Shown here: one piece after another, positions 7,994 to 16,640 of the stretch
How the letters are laid out: the number at the start of each line of letters is the position of its first letter
How positions within the stretch are numbered: the first letter of the stretch is position 1
Origin: Pseudomonas fluorescens
GTDB taxonomy: Bacteria > Pseudomonadota > Gammaproteobacteria > Pseudomonadales > Pseudomonadaceae
Assembly: GCF_001708445.1 (NCBI RefSeq)
Contig: NZ_CP015637.1
Coordinates: 4,093,001-4,157,000, forward strand
Direction: 5' to 3'
Length of the DNA stretch: 64,000 nt
Position numbers and translations under genes: made by a program
Notes under the pieces: generated by a model
Told to the model about the DNA's origin: nothing
Seen by the model: the letters and a program-made list of their open reading frames with translations, nothing else
Databases searched by the model: none

Positions 7994-8731
7994 TCAGTTC
8001 AGGGTGTCGACCTTAACCCGCAAAGTCAGGTCGTCACGGCCCTGAGTAGAGTAGCTGCGGGTTGTGGAGGATTTATCGGCCTGGGTCTCACGGTTGATGC
8101 CGGCCAGGGGGATCCATTCGCCCAGGCGGCCGCTGACGGTTGTGTCGGTACTTTGCACGTTCACTACATCGGCACGTTCCTGGCTCATGCGGTCACGGTT
8201 GGTACTGATCGCCAGGTGCACGGTGTCGCCGGTGACGCTGGCGGTGACGTAGAAGCCCTGAGTGACGTTGCGGTACTGGGTCTGGTTCTGCGGGCGGCCG
8301 TAGGCATCGGGCTGCGTGGTGGTCAGGGGGACGCTCTGGCCGACCTGGATCAACGCGGGTACGCCTTCGCTGGCCTGGATCTGCTGGATGCCGCCCTCGC
8401 GGCTGGCGGTGCCGTAGCTGATGATGCGCGTCTGGCTGTCGCCGCTGTTCTGCTGGTTGTTTTCATTGGTATCGACGGTGATCAGCAGGCGTTTGGCCGG
8501 CGTGTCCAGTTGGGCGAGCAGGGCGCGCAGGTCCTGGATCTTGCCGGGGGCGGCATTCACGATCAGTTGGTTGCCGTAGGCGCTGACGGTACCGTCCTTG
8601 CCGATGAAGTTCTGCGCCACGGGCAGCAGGTCGGCGCTGGTACGGTTGCTCAGGTTGACGACTTCGGTGTCGGCCAATGCCGTGCAACTGGCGGTCAGGA
8701 GGAGAGCGGTGAGTAGGGTGCGAAGGGACAT
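7994..8731 (-). CDS. Orphan periplasmic secretin N-domain protein
   Basis: A 245-residue protein with a signal peptide (cleavage likely after ...SCTALA, residue 20). Residues 24-80 (VVNLSNRTSADLLPVAQNFIGKDGTVSAYGNQLIVNA...LLAQLDTPAKRLLITV) have the fold pattern of a secretin/NolW N-domain, as found in GspD and PilQ. The rest (residues 85-245) resembles the start of a secretin region but stops before a full outer-membrane barrel. No type II, III or IV pilus genes are adjacent. Function unknown; it may be exported and stay periplasmic or outer-membrane associated. Confidence 0.7.
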   Translation of the reverse strand: MSLRTLLTALLLTASCTALADTEVVNLSNRTSADLLPVAQNFIGKDGTVSAYGNQLIVNAAPGKIQDLRALLAQLDTPAKRLLITVDTNENNQQNSGDSQTRIISYGTASREGGIQQIQASEGVPALIQVGQSVPLTTTQPDAYGRPQNQTQYRNVTQGFYVTASVTGDTVHLAISTNRDRMSQERADVVNVQSTDTTVSGRLGEWIPLAGINRETQADKSSTTRSYSTQGRDDLTLRVKVDTLN

Positions 8732-8836
8732 GTCCGTTATCTCTGCGAGTCATTTAGGCTTGATAGTGCCAGTTTGTTGGCCTGGCAGGTCGCAAGTTTA
8801 GTGAGGGTCAAGCCTGCTGTAGTGGGCAAGTCTGTC

Positions 8837-9232
8837 GTGGCGAGCGGGTTTGCCCCGCGCCAGGACGCCGGGTTAGCCGTCCTGGGCCAGGGATGGCCCA
8901 TGACGGCGGCCCACGGATTCAAGCCTGCGTTCGGGCATACCGAGCCTAAGCGAGGTACCGAGTGGTGGGGCAAGAGCCCTTTTGGTTACTTTTGGGGCTC
9001 TTTTCCAAAAGTGACCCGCTGTAAGAGCGGAACCCTAAGCAGCCGTTACCGCAGCAACGGATATGTACTCGGTCAAATCCAACCACATGGTCGGCCCAAA
9101 GGCCGCCACGGAAGCAAGCTCCCTCGCCACAGACCACTGAAAATTGTGTAGATACCCATGCCCCGATGAGGGAGTGTCAGTGAATGCATCTTCGGCTGAC
9201 CCACTGCCATCGGAGACAAGCCCCCTCCCACA
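8837..9232. repeat. Long dispersed intergenic repeat
   Basis: Begins with a degenerate REP arm (GTGGCGAGCGGGTTTGCCCC), contains a strong hairpin (GGTTACTTTTGG at 8984-8995 with CCAAAAGTGACC at 9005-9016), and ends with a CCCCTCCCACA motif. The stretch from about 9000 to 9150 is repeated with small changes at 45182-45350 beside the insertion sequence. The open frames crossing it on both strands are not supported as genes. Confidence 0.65.
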
Positions 9233-9244
9233 GGGGTTCTGCAT

Positions 9245-10510
9245 TTATCTTGAGGTCTTCACAAAGCCGGGCTTGAGGCCGAACACCTCCACGCCCTGCG
9301 GCGTCGATTGCCCGGTGGTCACCTTCACCTGCTCTACCGGCTTATCCATCGCCTCTCGATACTCCACTGTCATGCCATCCTCGCCACGGGTGATTGCCGG
9401 CGCCGGCACGATGATCGCCTGGGCATTGTTGTAAGTGACGATGGTCAAGCGTGCGCTCATCCCCAGCCGCACCCGCTGCAACTGCTGCGGCGTCAGCTTG
9501 GGGATCGACAGGGTCACAGGAAATTGCGCGCTGCCCTGGCTGTCGCCGGCTATCGCCAGGCCGCTGACCACGCTGACCGAGCCGGTCAGTCGCTCGCCAT
9601 CAAAACCATCGCCCATCACTTCCACGGCCTGGCCCTGGTGCAACTGGTTGATGTCCAGTTCGGAGACCTTGGCGACGATTTTCAGCCGCTCGATATTGGC
9701 CAGGCCGAACAGCACCTGGCCCTGGCTGACCCTGCTGCCGGCCTGCACCGGTGCATTGTTGCTGCCGCCTTGGGCCGAAGGGGTGCTGCTGCCGGGCGCG
9801 GGCACGACGATGCCGGAGAATGGCGCCTTGACCTCGCGACCTTCGAGCAACTTGTGCAGGGCGTCGTATTTCACCGTGGCGTTGGTCAGCTCCATATCGG
9901 CAATTTGCCGGTACTCGCCTTTGCCTTGCTCCAGCGCCTGCTGCAGTTCGCTGCGGGCCGAGGCGAGGTCCAGTTGTTGTTGCTGGGTCTGTTGCTTGAG
10001 GTCGTCCAGCTCATTGCGCGGGATGATGCCGCGCTGGAACAGGTTTTCGCTCTCGGTGAGTTTGCGCTGGGTATTGCCGGCGGTCATTTCTACGGTGCGC
10101 AGGCTGCGGCGCGCACGGCTGACGGTGGGGCTGCTGTCCCAGTCTTGCATTTCCTGCACGGTGCGCCGCGCCTTGAGCTGTGCGGAGAGGGCGTCGCGCA
10201 GTTGCACTTCGAGGGTGGCCGGGTCCATGCGCAACAGCACCTGGCCGGCCTCGACCCGCTGGCCTTGTTCCACCAGGTTGGCCTCCACATTGCCGTCAAA
10301 GGGCGCGGTGAGGGTGAGGGTGGTGTCGGGCTCGATCTTGCCCACCAGGCCGATCTGGTGCACCAGCGGGTCGGGTTTCACCGCCAGCCATTGTTCGCCC
10401 ACCGGCGCCGTGTTGGCGGCCGGGCTGCGCAGGCTCAGCGCGGTGATCCCCGCAGCCGCCAGCAGCACGATCAAGACAGCACCCAGCAGGCGTTTTTTGT
10501 CAGTAGTCAT
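9245..10510 (-). CDS. Efflux periplasmic adaptor (HlyD/MacA type)
   Basis: A 421-residue membrane-fusion protein: one N-terminal membrane anchor (about residues 8-26), a lipoyl half-motif (APFDGNVEANLVEQGQRV, near 70-87), a long coiled-coil hairpin (about 105-215, Gln/Arg/Leu-rich), the second lipoyl half (VKAPFSGIVVPAPG) and C-terminal beta domains. It bridges the inner-membrane ABC pump to the outer-membrane channel. Its start overlaps the end of the TolC-like gene by 11 bp, so it is the last gene of the four-gene export operon. Confidence 0.88.
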   Translation of the reverse strand: MTTDKKRLLGAVLIVLLAAAGITALSLRSPAANTAPVGEQWLAVKPDPLVHQIGLVGKIEPDTTLTLTAPFDGNVEANLVEQGQRVEAGQVLLRMDPATLEVQLRDALSAQLKARRTVQEMQDWDSSPTVSRARRSLRTVEMTAGNTQRKLTESENLFQRGIIPRNELDDLKQQTQQQQLDLASARSELQQALEQGKGEYRQIADMELTNATVKYDALHKLLEGREVKAPFSGIVVPAPGSSTPSAQGGSNNAPVQAGSRVSQGQVLFGLANIERLKIVAKVSELDINQLHQGQAVEVMGDGFDGERLTGSVSVVSGLAIAGDSQGSAQFPVTLSIPKLTPQQLQRVRLGMSARLTIVTYNNAQAIIVPAPAITRGEDGMTVEYREAMDKPVEQVKVTTGQSTPQGVEVFGLKPGFVKTSR

Positions 10511-11978
10511 TGAGGGCGATTTCCCAGCTTTCCAGCGTCATGCCCAGGGTCAGATCGAGTTGGGTCTGGGCGTTCAAATAAGCGATCAGTGCATTGAGCT
10601 GTGCATTTTCGGCGTTGCGCAGGTCCGTCTCGAAGCTCAGCACCTGGAAGTTGGTGGAGCGTCCGGCGCTGAGTTTTTCCCGCTCGATGTCGATCTTGCG
10701 CCGCGACAGATCCACGGCGCGCTGGGAGATTTCATATTGGCGCCAGCGCGTACCGAGGTCGCGCACCACATCGTTGACGTTGCGCTCCAGTTCCTGGCGC
10801 GCGTCGGTGATACGGATCTCCTGGTCCTCCACGTTCACCCGTGCACGCACTTCGGCCTGGCGCGTGCTGATATCACCGATGGGGATCTGCACCTGCACCC
10901 CGGCGTAGCTGTCCCAGGTGCGGTTGTTGGTGCTGCCGGCGTTGTTATTGTAGGCATCGCGGACCTGGTTCGCCCCGGCCACCAGGTCCACTTGCCAGCG
11001 CCCGGAGTCCTTGGCAATCACCAGGTTGAGGTCGGCCTGCTGGCTGCCGAGCAGGGCGGCAAGGTATTCCGGTTGCTGGGTCTGCGCCAGGGTGAACGCC
11101 TGGCGCTTGTCGATTTGCATGGGCCTGGCTTCCAGGGCTTCGGTGGCACGAATCGGCGTCGACAGGTCCAGGGCCAGCAGGCGCAGCAGGGCCAGGCGGC
11201 TGGTGTCCAGTTGGTTTTGCGCCTCTTCCACGCCCAGTTGCTGGGTGGCGATGTCGGCTTCGGTCTGCACGATTTCGAACTCGGCCATGCGCCCGGCACT
11301 GATCAATGCCTTGTTCACTTCCAGCAACGTGCCCGAGCGCTTGAGGGCATCCTGCACGATGCTCAGTTGTTCCTGGGCGCGCAGCAGCTCGCGGTAGGTG
11401 GCGATGATCTGGCTGATGGTCTGCGCCACGGTGGCCTTGAGGTTCAGGCGGTTGGCCTGCTCCGACAGGCGCGACAGGCGCAGCGGCGCGGTGGTGGCGT
11501 CCCAGCCGGCGCCGCGCATCAGCGGTTGGATGATCGCCAGGTCGAGGCCGTCGCTGCGGTAGCGGCCGGCGCGGTCGGCGTTGGTCAGTTGCTGGGTCCA
11601 CGCCATGCTCAGCCGCGTGCCGTATTCGCTGAGCAGGCTGGTGGCCGGCGCCAGGTTGGCGTTGCGTGTGTTGTCTGTCGAGCCACGGGTACTGCGGTAA
11701 TAACTGTTGAGGGTGAGCTTGGGGTTGAACACATCTTCGGCCACGCGCAGGTCGAACTTCTGCGCCACCCGCTGCAGGTAGGCGCTACGGATCGCCGGGT
11801 TATTGCGCAGGCCCAGGTACACGGCATCTCCCAGGGTCATGTTGGTGACCTGGGCGTTGAGCGAAACGCCACGCTCATAACCGCTGCGGGTGGTACTGGG
11901 CGCTGACGGTTTGATGACGACATCGGCGGCCACGCCGTGCAGGCTGACCCAGGCGAGCAACCAGAGCCATTTACTCAT
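10500..11978 (-). CDS. TolC-family outer-membrane efflux channel
   Basis: A 492-residue protein with a signal peptide (MSKWLWLLAWVSLHGVAA), then the tandem TolC halves with helical, Gln/Arg/Ala-rich segments (for example residues 180-250 and 370-450). LGDAVYLGLRNNPAIRSAYLQR near residue 50 matches the conserved start of outer-membrane efflux proteins. It supplies the exit duct for the ABC pump. Starts within the last codons of the permease gene and overlaps the adaptor gene, so translation is coupled. Confidence 0.88.
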   Translation of the reverse strand: MSKWLWLLAWVSLHGVAADVVIKPSAPSTTRSGYERGVSLNAQVTNMTLGDAVYLGLRNNPAIRSAYLQRVAQKFDLRVAEDVFNPKLTLNSYYRSTRGSTDNTRNANLAPATSLLSEYGTRLSMAWTQQLTNADRAGRYRSDGLDLAIIQPLMRGAGWDATTAPLRLSRLSEQANRLNLKATVAQTISQIIATYRELLRAQEQLSIVQDALKRSGTLLEVNKALISAGRMAEFEIVQTEADIATQQLGVEEAQNQLDTSRLALLRLLALDLSTPIRATEALEARPMQIDKRQAFTLAQTQQPEYLAALLGSQQADLNLVIAKDSGRWQVDLVAGANQVRDAYNNNAGSTNNRTWDSYAGVQVQIPIGDISTRQAEVRARVNVEDQEIRITDARQELERNVNDVVRDLGTRWRQYEISQRAVDLSRRKIDIEREKLSAGRSTNFQVLSFETDLRNAENAQLNALIAYLNAQTQLDLTLGMTLESWEIALNDY

Positions 11979-13170
11979 CGCGCAGGGCCTCCACCGGTTG
12001 CAACCGCGAGGCCGAGACCGCCGGGTAAATACCGAAGAACAGCCCCACCAGCAACGTGCTGCCCACGCCCAGGGGCAGGGCGGCGACAGCCAGGGCGAAT
12101 TCCCAGCCCGACAACCAGGCGTATAGCCAGGCGGCGGTCATGCCCAGCACGGCGCCGCACAGTGCGCCGACGGCGGTGAGGGTCACGGCTTCGAGCAGGA
12201 ACAGGTTGCGGATATCCCGCTGGCGCGCACCGAGGGCCATGCGAATGCCGATCTCGCGTCGGCGTTCCGAGACGTTCATCAGCATCACATTCATCACACC
12301 GACGCCGCCGCCCACCAGGGAGATCGCCCCCAAGGCCAGCAGCAGGTAGGCGAAGGTGCGGCTTTGCCGGGTCATGCCATCGATCATTTGCTGGGGCACC
12401 GTGATCTCGACGTCGTGGTCGCTCAGTTGGGTTCGCAGCGCGACGGCGGCGTCCCGCGCCACGCGTTCCATGTCCTCGCCGGGGGCGGCGCGGATGATCA
12501 CATTGCTGATTTGCGGGTTGGCGTAGATGCGGCGCATGCCGTCCGCAGGCATGAACAGCGTCTCGTTGGCCTGCACCGGCATCAGCATCGCCCGGGGCTG
12601 GTTGGACAAAATGCCCACCACCTGAAACAGGTAGTCATTGATGCGCACCCGGTCGCCCAGCTTCAGTGGGTCACCCGGCGCGCCCAGGGCCTGGGCGAGC
12701 TGGTCGCCGATCACGCCGTAGGTTTCATTTGCGTCGAAGGGGGACAGGAAGCGTCCTTCGCGCAGCACCAGGCGCATGGTCGGCGGGATATCCGGGGTGA
12801 TGCCGACGAAGTTCGCGTTGGTGGTGCGGCCATGGAACACCATGGGCCCGCTGAACGGGGTGATCGCGCCGATATGGGCGATCCCCGGCACGGCCCGGCG
12901 TACGGCATCGAGGTCGAGCTGGGTGCGCATCGGCACGTTGGCGGTGCCTTTGGGCGGGAACTGGGCGATCAGGGTGTCGGTGCCCATGTCCTTGAAGATC
13001 ATTGCGGCGTCCACCGCCGCGTTGTGGCCGATATTGATCAGCGCCACCACTGACGAGCTGCCGATCACAATGCCCAGCAGTGCCAGGATCGAGCGCTTGC
13101 CCAGGGTGCGCAGGCTGACGAACGCTTCGTGCAGCAGTTGGCTGAGGCTCTGTTCGACCCGCAGGTTCAT
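11971..13170 (-). CDS. MacB/FtsX-type ABC transporter permease
   Basis: A 399-residue permease: one N-terminal membrane helix (SILALLGIVIGSSSVVALINIG, about 27-48), a large periplasmic MacB_PCD domain (about 55-270) and three C-terminal helices (about 275-390) ending ASRLQPVEALRDE, the standard FtsX-family close. In MacB itself the ATPase is fused; here it is a separate upstream gene overlapping by 4 bp. Such pumps move peptides, lipopeptides or siderophores from the periplasm outward (family knowledge); the cargo here is unknown. Confidence 0.88.
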   Translation of the reverse strand: MNLRVEQSLSQLLHEAFVSLRTLGKRSILALLGIVIGSSSVVALINIGHNAAVDAAMIFKDMGTDTLIAQFPPKGTANVPMRTQLDLDAVRRAVPGIAHIGAITPFSGPMVFHGRTTNANFVGITPDIPPTMRLVLREGRFLSPFDANETYGVIGDQLAQALGAPGDPLKLGDRVRINDYLFQVVGILSNQPRAMLMPVQANETLFMPADGMRRIYANPQISNVIIRAAPGEDMERVARDAAVALRTQLSDHDVEITVPQQMIDGMTRQSRTFAYLLLALGAISLVGGGVGVMNVMLMNVSERRREIGIRMALGARQRDIRNLFLLEAVTLTAVGALCGAVLGMTAAWLYAWLSGWEFALAVAALPLGVGSTLLVGLFFGIYPAVSASRLQPVEALRDE

Positions 13171-13874
13171 AGGCCGCCAGCCTCATGCACCACACCGTTG
13201 CGCACCAGGATCTTGCGCTCCAGGCGCTCGGCGATGTGCGCGTCGTGGGTGACGATGATCAGGGTGACCTGTTGCTCGCGATTGAGCGCCAGGAGCAGGT
13301 CCATGATCTCCTGGGCAGTGGTGCTGTCGAGGTTGCCGGTGGGTTCGTCGGCCAGGATCACCGAGGGGTTGCCGACCAGGGCCCGGGCAATCGCTACACG
13401 CTGGCGCTGGCCGCCGGACAGGTCGGCGGGGCGGTGATGAGCGCGGTCGGCCAGGCCAACCTGTTCAAGCATGCGCAGTGCCTGTTCTACCGATTCATGG
13501 CGTGATACGCCGCGATAGCTCAAGGGCAGCGCGACATTATCCAGGGCGCTGAGACGCGGCAGCAGGTTGAAGCTCTGGAACACGAAGCCGATCTGCTGGT
13601 TGCGGATCGCCGCCAGTTCATCGGGGCTGGCACTGAAAATATCGTGGCCGGCAAAGTGGTACTGGCCGCAGTTGGGCACGTCCAGCAGGCCGAGGATATT
13701 GAGCAGGGTACTTTTGCCAGAGCCCGAAGCACCGAGGATGCCGCAGCTATCGCCGCTGGCGATGGACAAGCACACATCATTGAGAATGGACAGTTGCTGC
13801 CCGGCGAGCTCATAACGCTTGCCGATGCCTTGCAGGGAGATCAAGCCTGGGTGCGCGTGGGTGTCTGTCATCAT
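13167..13874 (-). CDS. ABC exporter ATP-binding subunit (LolD/MacB type)
   Basis: A 235-residue ATPase with Walker A GASGSGKST (48-56), Q-loop Q100, signature LSGGQ (152-156) and Walker B VILADEPTGNLDS (172-184), the GNLD variant typical of LolD/MacB ATPases. Two adjacent ATG codons (13874 and 13871) can serve as start. First gene of the operon ATPase-permease-TolC-adaptor, with a 356-bp divergent region shared with the TetR gene. Confidence 0.9.
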   Translation of the reverse strand: MMTDTHAHPGLISLQGIGKRYELAGQQLSILNDVCLSIASGDSCGILGASGSGKSTLLNILGLLDVPNCGQYHFAGHDIFSASPDELAAIRNQQIGFVFQSFNLLPRLSALDNVALPLSYRGVSRHESVEQALRMLEQVGLADRAHHRPADLSGGQRQRVAIARALVGNPSVILADEPTGNLDSTTAQEIMDLLLALNREQQVTLIIVTHDAHIAERLERKILVRNGVVHEAGGL

Positions 13875-14230
13875 GACTACGCCTGCAGTCTCGACGGTGC
13901 CGACACGCCCCCGGAAAATCGTTGTAACAAGTTCGGGAGCCGCCTGGTACGCGTCACGGACTGGTTTAATTTCTTGTTTTTAAAATATTGTTTGAATAGT
14001 AACCGCGTTCAATCCGCTTCGCCAGCCATGGATGTAGAGCGGTTTTACGCTTTGAAACGATTTCCAATGCGGCGCCTCACGCCCACAAAAAAACCTTCGA
14101 CGGCCTTCAATGCGCCACACTGCAAGGCTTTTCAATCATATGGCGCAGTGTCACTACTTGATTTCGAACGACGGCCCCGGTATAAAAAATCAAATAATTT
14201 TTTAAAACATATTTCCCACGTGGAACTTCT
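13875..14230. promoter_or_regulatory. Divergent control region of exporter and TetR gene
   Basis: A 356-bp region markedly richer in A and T than its surroundings, especially 13965-14000 and 14180-14220 (AAAAAATCAAATAATTTTTT). It must hold promoters for both directions. Two inverted repeats stand out: TTGAAT...GTTCAA (about 13992-14012) and GAAACGATTTC (14054-14064). The TetR-type protein encoded next to it is the obvious candidate to bind here (inference). Confidence 0.55.
14054..14064. promoter_or_regulatory. Candidate operator GAAA-CGA-TTTC
   Basis: A perfect GAAA/TTTC inverted repeat spaced by three bases, inside the divergent region. It resembles in outline the GAAAC-N-GTTTC operators of PsrA-like TetR regulators, to which the neighbouring regulator is similar in sequence. 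Confidence 0.35.
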
Positions 14231-14983
14231 ATGGTCGCGAAGAAAGTCAGCGCTCCAAACATTACCAAGACTCGATTGCTGGATGCGACAGAGGCTCTCT
14301 TCATAAAGTACGGATATGACGCGGTTTTGTTACGGCAGATTACCGAGCGTGCCCAGGTCAACCTGGCCGCCGTGAACTACCACTTCGGGGACAAGGACTC
14401 CCTGATGAAAACCCTGCTGATGCAGCGCCTGGAGCCGCTTAACGAGCAGCGCCTGGAGTTGCTGGCACGCTGTGAAGCCGAATCCGACGGGCCCCTTGAT
14501 TGCGACACGCTGCTGGGCGTGCTGTTTGCCCCGGCCATGGGTCTGGAACGCAGCGACCCCGCGAGCGGGGAAGGGCGCTCGTTCATTCGCTTCCTCGGGC
14601 GGGTGTACAGCGACACGTCGCCGTTTATCCAGGAATACCTCAAGGTGCATTACCAGCCGGTGTTCCAGCGTTTCTTCGAAGCCTTCGCCCTGGCCTTGCC
14701 GGACTTGCCGCGCAACGAGTTGGGGGTGCGCCTGCAATTTGCCCTCAAGGCGATTTCCGGGGTGATGGCCGGTACCGAACTGCGCCTGTTGATGAACTCC
14801 ATGAGCCTGGGCCGCCCGGCCACGGATGCCGAGGTGATGGCCAAGTTGATCACCCTGGTGTCGGCGGCGATTCGCGTGCCGCAGCAAAGCCCGGAGGCGG
14901 AAAACGCGTTGGCCAAGGTGCTGGATACCCAGCGGGCCATTCGCGAACAAGCGGCAGCCCCCGCCGCCAAGGCCTCACGCTGA
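14231..14983 (+). CDS. TetR/AcrR family regulator, PsrA-like
   Basis: A 250-residue protein. The N-terminal helix-turn-helix (residues 13-60: LLDATEALFIKYGYDAVLL..AQVNLAAVNYHFGDKDSLM) is very close to the PsrA-type pattern VNLAAVNYHFGSK. A ligand-binding helical domain follows to about residue 215 and the Ala/Lys-rich tail is probably disordered. Divergent position suggests that it represses the exporter operon and itself, released by an acyl or aromatic ligand (inference). An Arg-Arg-free, AT-rich promoter lies immediately upstream. Confidence 0.85.
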   Translation: MVAKKVSAPNITKTRLLDATEALFIKYGYDAVLLRQITERAQVNLAAVNYHFGDKDSLMKTLLMQRLEPLNEQRLELLARCEAESDGPLDCDTLLGVLFAPAMGLERSDPASGEGRSFIRFLGRVYSDTSPFIQEYLKVHYQPVFQRFFEAFALALPDLPRNELGVRLQFALKAISGVMAGTELRLLMNSMSLGRPATDAEVMAKLITLVSAAIRVPQQSPEAENALAKVLDTQRAIREQAAAPAAKASR

Positions 14984-14989
14984 CCTCCC

Positions 14990-15095
14990 TGTAGGAGCGA
15001 GCTTGCTCGCGAAGAACGCACGATCACCGCGGTTAACCAGCCTGAGACCGCTGCGTTATCGTTTAATGCTTTTCGCGAGCAAGCTCGCTCCTACA
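14990..15095. repeat. Paired REP palindrome
   Basis: TGTAGGAGCGAGCTTGCTCG begins at 14990 and its inverse ends at 15095, separated by about 60 bp. Arms and part of the spacer resemble the inner pair at 5736-5835. Lies between the TetR stop and the FUSC terminator. Confidence 0.8.
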
Positions 15096-15110
15096 GTGTT
15101 TTGCGCAGGC

Positions 15111-15139
15111 AAAAAAAAGCCCGCTGGGGCGGCGGGCTT
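15111..15139 (-). terminator. Rho-independent terminator of the FUSC gene
   Basis: On the minus strand AAGCCCGC (15139-15132) pairs with GCGGGCTT (15124-15117), followed by a run of Ts (to 15111). It serves the gene ending at 15265. Confidence 0.85.
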
Positions 15140-15264
15140 GATGTGCAACGTTTGTAACGGATGAGGCTTCACCCTACGTCCCGGGATGTGAATAATTCGT
15201 GAAAAAAATGTAAGAGAAAGTATGAAAGTGTTGACGTGCTTAAACACGTCAAAAGGCCATCTGT

Positions 15265-16326
15265 TTATATCTTCCAGTGCCCCGCGCTTTTGGCCAAGCG
15301 TTGACGCAGTGCATCCACATTTGCCGCCAGTTGCACCGTCAACAATCGGTAGCCATCCAACGCGCTATAGACCGGCGCATCCAGTGTCGGCTTGTCGCCT
15401 CCGAGGTGGCCAGGCCGTTCCAGGCGCTCTGTCACCCCGGATTTCAACGCCCGCGCCATGCCCACCAGTTGCACCCGAATCTGCCGGTGCTCGGCCTTCA
15501 ACATCACCTGCATGCGCGCCATCGCCTGCTCGTCGCGCGGGTCCGGCCGGGTATTGCCGAGAATCTCCAGGGTGCTGATACACATGCGCAGGTGGCGTTG
15601 GATGTGGTCCAGCTCGGTCATGGAAATTCGCACTTCCTTGGACACCGATGGCATCAGTGAGCGCAACTGCACGATGGCCGCGTTCAAACGGTTGAGCAGT
15701 TTAAGGTGCTCATCATCGGTGACCGACTGGCCGTTGATGATCCGGCTATAGATCGCGGCACAGTCGCGCAATGCGCTGGCCAGGTTGTAGCGCCACGAAT
15801 ACACGGCGTACAGCGGCAGGGCGAAGGAAAATGCCAGGGCCAGGACGATACCGATCAGGATATCGACGGTGCGCCACAGGCCATCCGACAGCGGGTTGTC
15901 ACCATGCCCGGCGACGATGAACACCGTGATCGCCGACAGCAACGCGATGTAGCCGCCCTTGCCGATGGCGTGATAGGAAAAGAACCCGCACACCACCGAC
16001 ATCAACAGGTAGGTCAGCAAGGGTTGGCCGAAGTAAGCCTGTTGCACCACCAGCAGCAAACCGACGCTGGCGCCGATCAAGGTGCCGTAGGCGCGCTCCA
16101 CGGCTTTCTTGCCGATATTGCCGTGATGCTGCAAGCCGCCGATCACGATCAGCATGGTCACCGACGCCCACTCACCGTGGGGCAGGTTGATGCCGGTGGT
16201 CAGCAGGATCGTCGCCAGCAAGCCGATGGACACGCGCACCGCGTGGATCAGCTTGGCATGACGATAACGGCGATACGGGTCGAGCAGGGGGCGCAGCAGG
16301 CGCCGGGCGAAGAGGGGTAGATTCAT
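15265..16326 (-). CDS. FUSC-family (YccS/AaeB-like) membrane protein
   Basis: A 353-residue protein with about six membrane helices in residues 30-185 (GLLATILLTTGINL.., GTLIGASVGLLLVV.., VDILIGIVLALAFSFALPLY) and a C-terminal cytoplasmic helical part. The HAVRVSIGLLATIL and YGTLIGASVGL segments are typical of fusaric acid resistance-like proteins, implicated in aromatic acid export. It is half the length of full YccS proteins. Alone in its transcription unit. Confidence 0.8.
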   Translation of the reverse strand: MNLPLFARRLLRPLLDPYRRYRHAKLIHAVRVSIGLLATILLTTGINLPHGEWASVTMLIVIGGLQHHGNIGKKAVERAYGTLIGASVGLLLVVQQAYFGQPLLTYLLMSVVCGFFSYHAIGKGGYIALLSAITVFIVAGHGDNPLSDGLWRTVDILIGIVLALAFSFALPLYAVYSWRYNLASALRDCAAIYSRIINGQSVTDDEHLKLLNRLNAAIVQLRSLMPSVSKEVRISMTELDHIQRHLRMCISTLEILGNTRPDPRDEQAMARMQVMLKAEHRQIRVQLVGMARALKSGVTERLERPGHLGGDKPTLDAPVYSALDGYRLLTVQLAANVDALRQRLAKSAGHWKI

Positions 16327-16389
16327 CGGGAGTAAAGGGGCCTCAGCTAGTCAGGGCGAATTCGGTTCAAGTGTGGGAGGGGGTAAGCT

Positions 16390-16605
16390 CTAATGCATTT
16401 CATCAGTTAAGGAAGAATGCTGTCACTGTGGCGAGCGGGCTTGTCCCGCGTTGGGCTGCGCAGCAGCCCCAAAACCAGCCCCTGCGCAATATCGGGTACA
16501 CCGCATTTGTCCTTTATTGGGGGCGCTTCGCACCCCAACGCAGGACAAGCCCGCTCGCCACAGGTTACCGGTCGCCCGTTCTATCTCTTAACTGACCGGC
16601 ATTAG
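16390..16605. repeat. REP pair inside a degenerate CTAATGC-type inverted repeat
   Basis: The inner pair is TGTGGCGAGCGGGCTTGTCC (from 16427) and its inverse ending at 16562. It is enclosed by CTAATGCATTTCATCAGTTAAG (16390-16411, given here for position) and CTTAACTGACCGGCATTAG (16587-16605), related to the ends of the element at 5710. Still further out, GTGTGGGAGGGGGTAAGC and GCTTGCCCCCTCCCACA face each other. Explains all of the 314-bp gap between the FUSC and gapN-like genes. Confidence 0.7.
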
Positions 16606-16640
16606 GGCTTGCCCCCTCCCACATTTTCTGCGGTGCGTTT

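Noticed and set aside
8774..9151. A 125-residue open frame
   Set aside because: Lies across the dispersed repeat and changes frame in the other copy at 45182-45350, so it is not selected as protein.
9435..11906. An 823-residue plus-strand open frame opposite the adaptor and TolC genes
   Set aside because: It is a high-GC shadow: low-complexity Arg/Ser/Trp/Cys-rich product, while the minus strand has overlapping genes with signal peptide and domain motifs.
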